64,000 nt of DNA from Methanolapillus africanus (lineage in GTDB: Archaea; Halobacteriota; Methanosarcinia; Methanosarcinales; Methanosarcinaceae). This document shows, piece after piece, positions 60,807-64,000 of this stretch; the first letter of the stretch is position 1; each line of letters begins with the position of its first letter. Under the pieces are notes generated by a model, which did not search any database, was not told where the DNA came from, and worked only from the letters and a program-made list of their open reading frames with translations. The stretch is from the NCBI RefSeq assembly GCF_032714475.1, contig NZ_JAWDKD010000013.1:60323-124322 (forward strand), in the 5' to 3' direction. A program made the translations under genes and the position numbers.

Positions 60807-60930
60807 CACCTGTAGGTGCAAATTGGAATTTAAAAACAGTCACCTGTAGGTGCAATTGGAATTTAAAAACAGTCACCTGTAGGTGCAAATTGGAATTTAA
60901 AAACAGTCACCTGTAGGTGCAAACTGCAAA
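60807..60930 (+). repeat. 34-bp tandem repeats of locus C
   Basis: Units at 60807-60840, 60841-60873, 60874-60907 and a partial one. Each holds the palindrome CACCTGTAGGTG, then CAAATTGGAA and TTTAAAAACAGT. Words GGTGCAAATTGGA and AAAACAGT are shared with locus B read on the minus strand. No unique spacers, so not a CRISPR array. Confidence 0.85.
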
Positions 60931-60985
60931 CTAAAAAATAGAAATCAGCAGTTCCAACATCGGAACTGCTTACTTTAAATCAACT

Positions 60986-62281
60986 TTAAACGGCTTGTTT
61001 TTCGCCCGGCGCCAAAACGCTTGGCGCGATTTCTTCCGGATCGTTCGGGTCTGCCGGGTCCGGATACAAAAGCACCAGCTGTTGGTAGCAAGAAACCAAA
61101 ATAATCTTGCAGAAAATGTATAGCGGCATCGCGAATATCAATCCGAAAACACCGAACAGTTTGAGACCGGCGAGCGCCAGAATTACGGACGTGAACGAAC
61201 TCACTTTGATGCTGATGTTGGACGTCACGATGTTCGGGAGCACGAAGAAGTAGTCGAACAGCTGAATGACGACGATAATTCCGATGACGGCAAGCATCGT
61301 GTTCATACCGAAGTTGTACGAATACACAATGATCGGCAAGGCCGGAATCACGAATCCAATGTACGGCGCCGTGTTGAAAACGCCCATCAAAATACCGCTG
61401 ATGAGCCAGTGCGGAATGCCGGCGATGTAAAATCCGATGCAGTAAAGGAAGGAAATCACGACGGCTTCCAAAATTTTCATGGACATGTACGTGTCCAGGT
61501 CGCCCAGAATTCTCTTGATTGTTTTGGCGACGGCGTCTTTGTACTGGTCCGGCGCGTAGGAAACGATTTTGTCGCCGAAATATCCTTTTCTCTTAAAGTA
61601 AAATCCGGTCATAATCGGAATCACCAAGAGCGTTGCCAGAAGGATGGAAATAATCATTGAAATCGAGTTCTTGGCCATCGTCAAAATGCCGCTTCCTGAG
61701 ATCAACATCGCCCGGATCAAATCTTTCCACGTAAATGAAAAGTCAAACGGCTGAATGGTTGCATTGGTCGTATTGCTGCCGGTTGTGTTGTTGGACGCGT
61801 TGCCGGTTGTGTTGTTGGACGTGTTGTTGGCCGGCGGAGGTGGAGTACTTCCCGTTTCGTTCGGATCGTTCGTATTGCTGTCGATTCCGGGGACGTATTC
61901 CACGACGGAAATGTTGGTCAAGTTTTCAGCGATATCGTCGGCGGTTGTGTTATAATCGGCATTGAGCTCGTCCAAACTATCCGTAAAACTGGTGAAGTAA
62001 TCCGAAAAATAAGCCGCTTGGCTGACAACCAAAGCGCCCATGGTACAAAATGTGACAACTAAAATGCCGGCAACGATGACTTTTTGCTGCGTCTTCGTAT
62101 AATTGACGGTCATGCGGTTGAAAACGCGGAGCAGCCGCTCAATGAAAATGATCGTCAGAAGACCGATTACCAAAGCAATAAAAACAACTCTTAAATAAAA
62201 GACCAACGAAACCATTAAAACCAAGAGTACAAAAACAATAAGCATGTACTGCCAAACTTTTTTATTTATCGATAATTCCAT
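60986..62281 (-). CDS. AI-2E family transporter (PerM-like)
   Basis: 431 residues. About eight membrane helices with the family pattern: two N-terminal pairs, a large loop, and the C-terminal half with ISGILMGVFNTAPYIGFVIPALP and SVILALAGLKLFGVFGLIFAMPLY. The external loop (about residues 133-178) contains a Pro/Asn/Thr-rich insertion with many NxT/S sequons, probably glycosylated. Substrate in archaea unknown; members export small molecules or Na+ in exchange. Acidic Pro/Asp-rich end. No other gene between it and 62497. Confidence 0.85.
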   Translation of the reverse strand: MELSINKKVWQYMLIVFVLLVLMVSLVFYLRVVFIALVIGLLTIIFIERLLRVFNRMTVNYTKTQQKVIVAGILVVTFCTMGALVVSQAAYFSDYFTSFTDSLDELNADYNTTADDIAENLTNISVVEYVPGIDSNTNDPNETGSTPPPPANNTSNNTTGNASNNTTGSNTTNATIQPFDFSFTWKDLIRAMLISGSGILTMAKNSISMIISILLATLLVIPIMTGFYFKRKGYFGDKIVSYAPDQYKDAVAKTIKRILGDLDTYMSMKILEAVVISFLYCIGFYIAGIPHWLISGILMGVFNTAPYIGFVIPALPIIVYSYNFGMNTMLAVIGIIVVIQLFDYFFVLPNIVTSNISIKVSSFTSVILALAGLKLFGVFGLIFAMPLYIFCKIILVSCYQQLVLLYPDPADPNDPEEIAPSVLAPGEKQAV

Positions 62282-62496
62282 TGACTCACCAAAGGCTTCG
62301 TTTCATGATCAATCCAATAATAATCAAATGGATTGAATTTATTTTTATTTAAAATGATACAGTCTTTAAAGTAAATGTTAATATATTAATTTATTTAATT
62401 AAATGTTTTTGTTTTTATTTAATTATTGATTAATCTTTTAAATATTTTTGAGCATATTTAAAAAATTATTTATTTCTTTGAGTTTTTTTGTTTTTT

Positions 62497-63726
62497 ATGA
62501 CAGCAGAAATTGTAATTATGAATGACGATGCTGTCGCCATGGCGAGCGACAGCGTGGTGACGATCGGAACTGAAGATTTTGATGAAAAAACATACCCTTC
62601 TGCAAACAAGTTATTTTCCATTTCTTATGATTTACCGATTGGGATCATGACTTATGGGAATGGTAAGTTCATGAATATTTCTTGGGAAACCCTCATCAAA
62701 ATGTACAGAACCTCCTCCAAAAAATCATTTTCAAATTTAAAAGAATGTGTTTTTGATTTCATCAACTTTTTAGAAAACATTCGTGAATTTGATGAAGAAA
62801 AACAAAAAAATGAAATTTTGGATAACTTTTCGATATTTCATTATCAAATTCTTAAAAACATTATCTCTGCAATAAGGTATGAAAACAATGGGAGGCAGGA
62901 GGATGCTGAAAAGTCAAATTTAGAAAAATCAAATAGATTAAACCAGCCTGTTGAAAATATTAATACACTCATTCAAAATATTTTATTTGATGAAATTGAT
63001 AATGTAAAAAAATCAGAGCCGTATTTCTTTATTGAAAAAGATTTTGAAAATGATCAACAGTTTTTATGTAATCTAAGAGAAGATTTTAAGGAAATACTCG
63101 AAAAAAATTATGGAAAAATTTATGATACTTTCAAAGATTTAATTGATGAATTAACTGAATCCTATTTTAAACATATCAGTGATTATAATTTTTCCGGAAT
63201 CATTATTTCCGGATTTGGCAGCGATGAAATTTTTCCAAAAACATATTCTTTGATGATGAGGGAAATCAGGAATGGAAAGGTTGTTTATACCATCGAAGAA
63301 AAGAAAGGAACCGGTGTTTATCCGTTTGCACAAACGGACATGGTTGATTTATTTATGAAAGGTGTAAGTCCTGAGACTTACGCAAATTTATGTTTGGCAA
63401 TTGAGAATAAATTCCCGGATATTTGTAAAGACATTTTTGAAACGATGGCAAATTCAATTGATGATGATATTGATAATACAAATCAACTGATAGAAAATTT
63501 ACCAAAATCTGAATTAGCGTTTATGGCGGAAACCCTTGTTAATTTAACATCGTTTAAAAGAATGTTTTCAATAGGTATGGAAACTGTTGGTGGTCCTGTA
63601 GATGTTGCCGTCATTTCAAAAGGTGATGGTTTTATATGGATTAAAAGAAAACATTACTTTAAACCTGAATTAAATCCACATTTTATTGCGCATTATTACA
63701 ACAAACGATTGGAGGAACAATCATGA
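62497..63726 (+). CDS. Proteasome-beta-like Ntn-hydrolase fold protein
   Basis: 409 residues from the ATG at 62497. After Met the chain reads TAEIVIMNDDAVAMASDS: if Thr is residue 1, the Asp of ASDS is residue 17, the spacing of T1 and D17 in proteasome beta and HslV, and ANKLF puts a Lys near position 37 (K33 in proteasomes). IGIMTYGNGKF fits the next strand. The rest, about 260 residues of charged helices, is not proteasome-like. Much A/T-richer than the neighbours, which suggests transfer. It overlaps the next gene by four bases. No family I can name. Confidence 0.6.
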   Translation: MTAEIVIMNDDAVAMASDSVVTIGTEDFDEKTYPSANKLFSISYDLPIGIMTYGNGKFMNISWETLIKMYRTSSKKSFSNLKECVFDFINFLENIREFDEEKQKNEILDNFSIFHYQILKNIISAIRYENNGRQEDAEKSNLEKSNRLNQPVENINTLIQNILFDEIDNVKKSEPYFFIEKDFENDQQFLCNLREDFKEILEKNYGKIYDTFKDLIDELTESYFKHISDYNFSGIIISGFGSDEIFPKTYSLMMREIRNGKVVYTIEEKKGTGVYPFAQTDMVDLFMKGVSPETYANLCLAIENKFPDICKDIFETMANSIDDDIDNTNQLIENLPKSELAFMAETLVNLTSFKRMFSIGMETVGGPVDVAVISKGDGFIWIKRKHYFKPELNPHFIAHYYNKRLEEQS

Positions 63727-63860
63727 TCAAAGATAAGTATTCATCTTACACAGAGTTTGAGAAGGATGTCCTTCCAAATCATTATGAAGAGCAAAAAAAG
63801 CAGTATCTGAAAGAAAAGAAGTTAAAATCTTTGAAAATGTCGGAGCTTTTTAAAAACTGA
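63723..63860 (+). CDS. 45-residue charged protein coupled to the Ntn-like gene
   Basis: ATGATC overlaps the previous stop; GAGGAACAATC gives a ribosome site. Reads MIKDKYSSYTEFEKDVLPNH, then a Lys/Glu-rich helix KKQYLKEKKLKSLKMSELFK. No membrane segment. It is probably an accessory or inhibitor of the Ntn-like partner; unknown family. Confidence 0.6.
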   Translation: MIKDKYSSYTEFEKDVLPNHYEEQKKQYLKEKKLKSLKMSELFKN

Positions 63861-63889
63861 ACTCCTTTTTTTGTTTCTTATCTTCAATC

Positions 63890-63945
63890 AAGAAGTGCAT
63901 AATTTCATGACTTCGTAAGAAGTCATGAAATTTAAGCACTTTCTT
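63890..63945. repeat. Long imperfect hairpin at the end of the Ntn-like unit
   Basis: Arms AAGAAGTGC-AATTTCATGACTTC and GAAGTCATGAAATT-GCACTTTCTT flank the loop GTAA, with a small internal bulge. Terminator or a miniature inverted-repeat element; 30 bases after the last gene. Confidence 0.7.
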
Positions 63946-64000
63946 GGCCTATTATTCAGCCTATTTTCTAAATTTTTTAATTCTTCCCAACTTACCTTTG

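Larger units (their letters stand above)
60511..60935 (+). repeat. Composite intergenic element, locus C
   Basis: GC box (60511-60545), TTTCAAGCAAACCACCCC (60650-60667), perfect palindrome (60666-60700), GGATATCGC, spacer, tandem repeats (60807-60930). Same order as locus A. Lies between the convergent polC and AI-2E transporter genes. Confidence 0.85.

Noticed and set aside
60807..60930. CRISPR array
   Set aside because: Units are head-to-tail without unique spacers and no cas gene is present.

Overview
The window is from a methanogenic archaeon, most likely of the Methanosarcinaceae. It carries a complete methyl-coenzyme M reductase operon (mcrB-D-C-G-A), the Arg-methylating radical SAM enzyme Mmp10, the methanogenesis markers MtxX/Mmp4 and (likely) Mmp14, a near-perfect MC1 chromosomal protein, a Methanosarcina-type S-layer protein, archaeal release factor aRF1, the PolD large subunit, the Fe(II) GTP cyclohydrolase MptA and the archaeal 3-dehydroquinate synthase II. 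MC1 together with the S-layer family points to Methanosarcinaceae. A small-genome gut relative such as Methanimicrococcus would fit, but that is inference.

Layout. 0-3.4 kb: two unknown genes (the first cut by the edge), proC, aroA and a double ribbon-helix-helix regulator. 3.4-7.7 kb: a gene-free kilobase with hairpins and repeats, then gatC-gatA-gatB on the minus strand. 8-13 kb: Mmp14-like protein, an ArsB/NhaD-type carrier, a DUF2098 protein, mptA. 13.5-24.4 kb: MC1, argB, an alkylsulfatase-like hydrolase, leuD-leuB, larE plus an acetyltransferase, cstA, a DUF531 protein and a 50-residue membrane protein. 24.7-28.8 kb: small membrane protein, YprB-like exonuclease, ilvE, a DarG-like macrodomain protein, tRNA-Arg(TCT). 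28.8-37.2 kb: pilin-like protein, S-layer protein, aroB'-aroD-aroE, mtxX. 37.2-42.8 kb: an accessory envelope cluster (DUF805, three tandem paralogues, LemA, a siroheme reductase, a matrixin-like protease). 43-50 kb: the mcr operon divergent from mmp10. 50-54 kb: two PEGA-like surface proteins, a degenerate Fic protein and two tRNA-Arg genes. 54.4-60.5 kb: prf1, tsaC, a small membrane protein, polC. 60.5-64 kb: a repeat element, an AI-2E family transporter and an A/T-rich Ntn-hydrolase-like gene overlapping a 45-residue gene.

Two things stand out. (1) The GatA next to intact-looking GatB and GatC has lost all three residues of the amidase Ser-cisSer-Lys triad and has gained a cysteine-rich stretch, so the transamidase here probably does not take ammonia from glutamine through this subunit. 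(2) The intergenic DNA is organised by a repeated 3'-end signature. After the stop codon comes a pyrimidine-rich tract, then a GC-rich box with an alternating GCGCGCG core ending in TTAYRGCRAYMA and often T-rich. I find 14 copies in 64 kb; 11 lie downstream of, and co-oriented with, a gene. At three convergent gene pairs (9.8, 15.3 and 60.5 kb) the box is extended into a composite element: box, a CAAGCAAACC motif, a long perfect palindrome around CAGACGC, and an array of related but locally different 34-46 bp tandem repeats. A compact degenerate copy lies at 4.2 kb. I know of no described element with this architecture.

The rest is mainly amino-acid and cofactor biosynthesis (proline, arginine, leucine/isoleucine, aromatic amino acids, methanopterin), translation and replication, interrupted by A/T-richer accessory genes.
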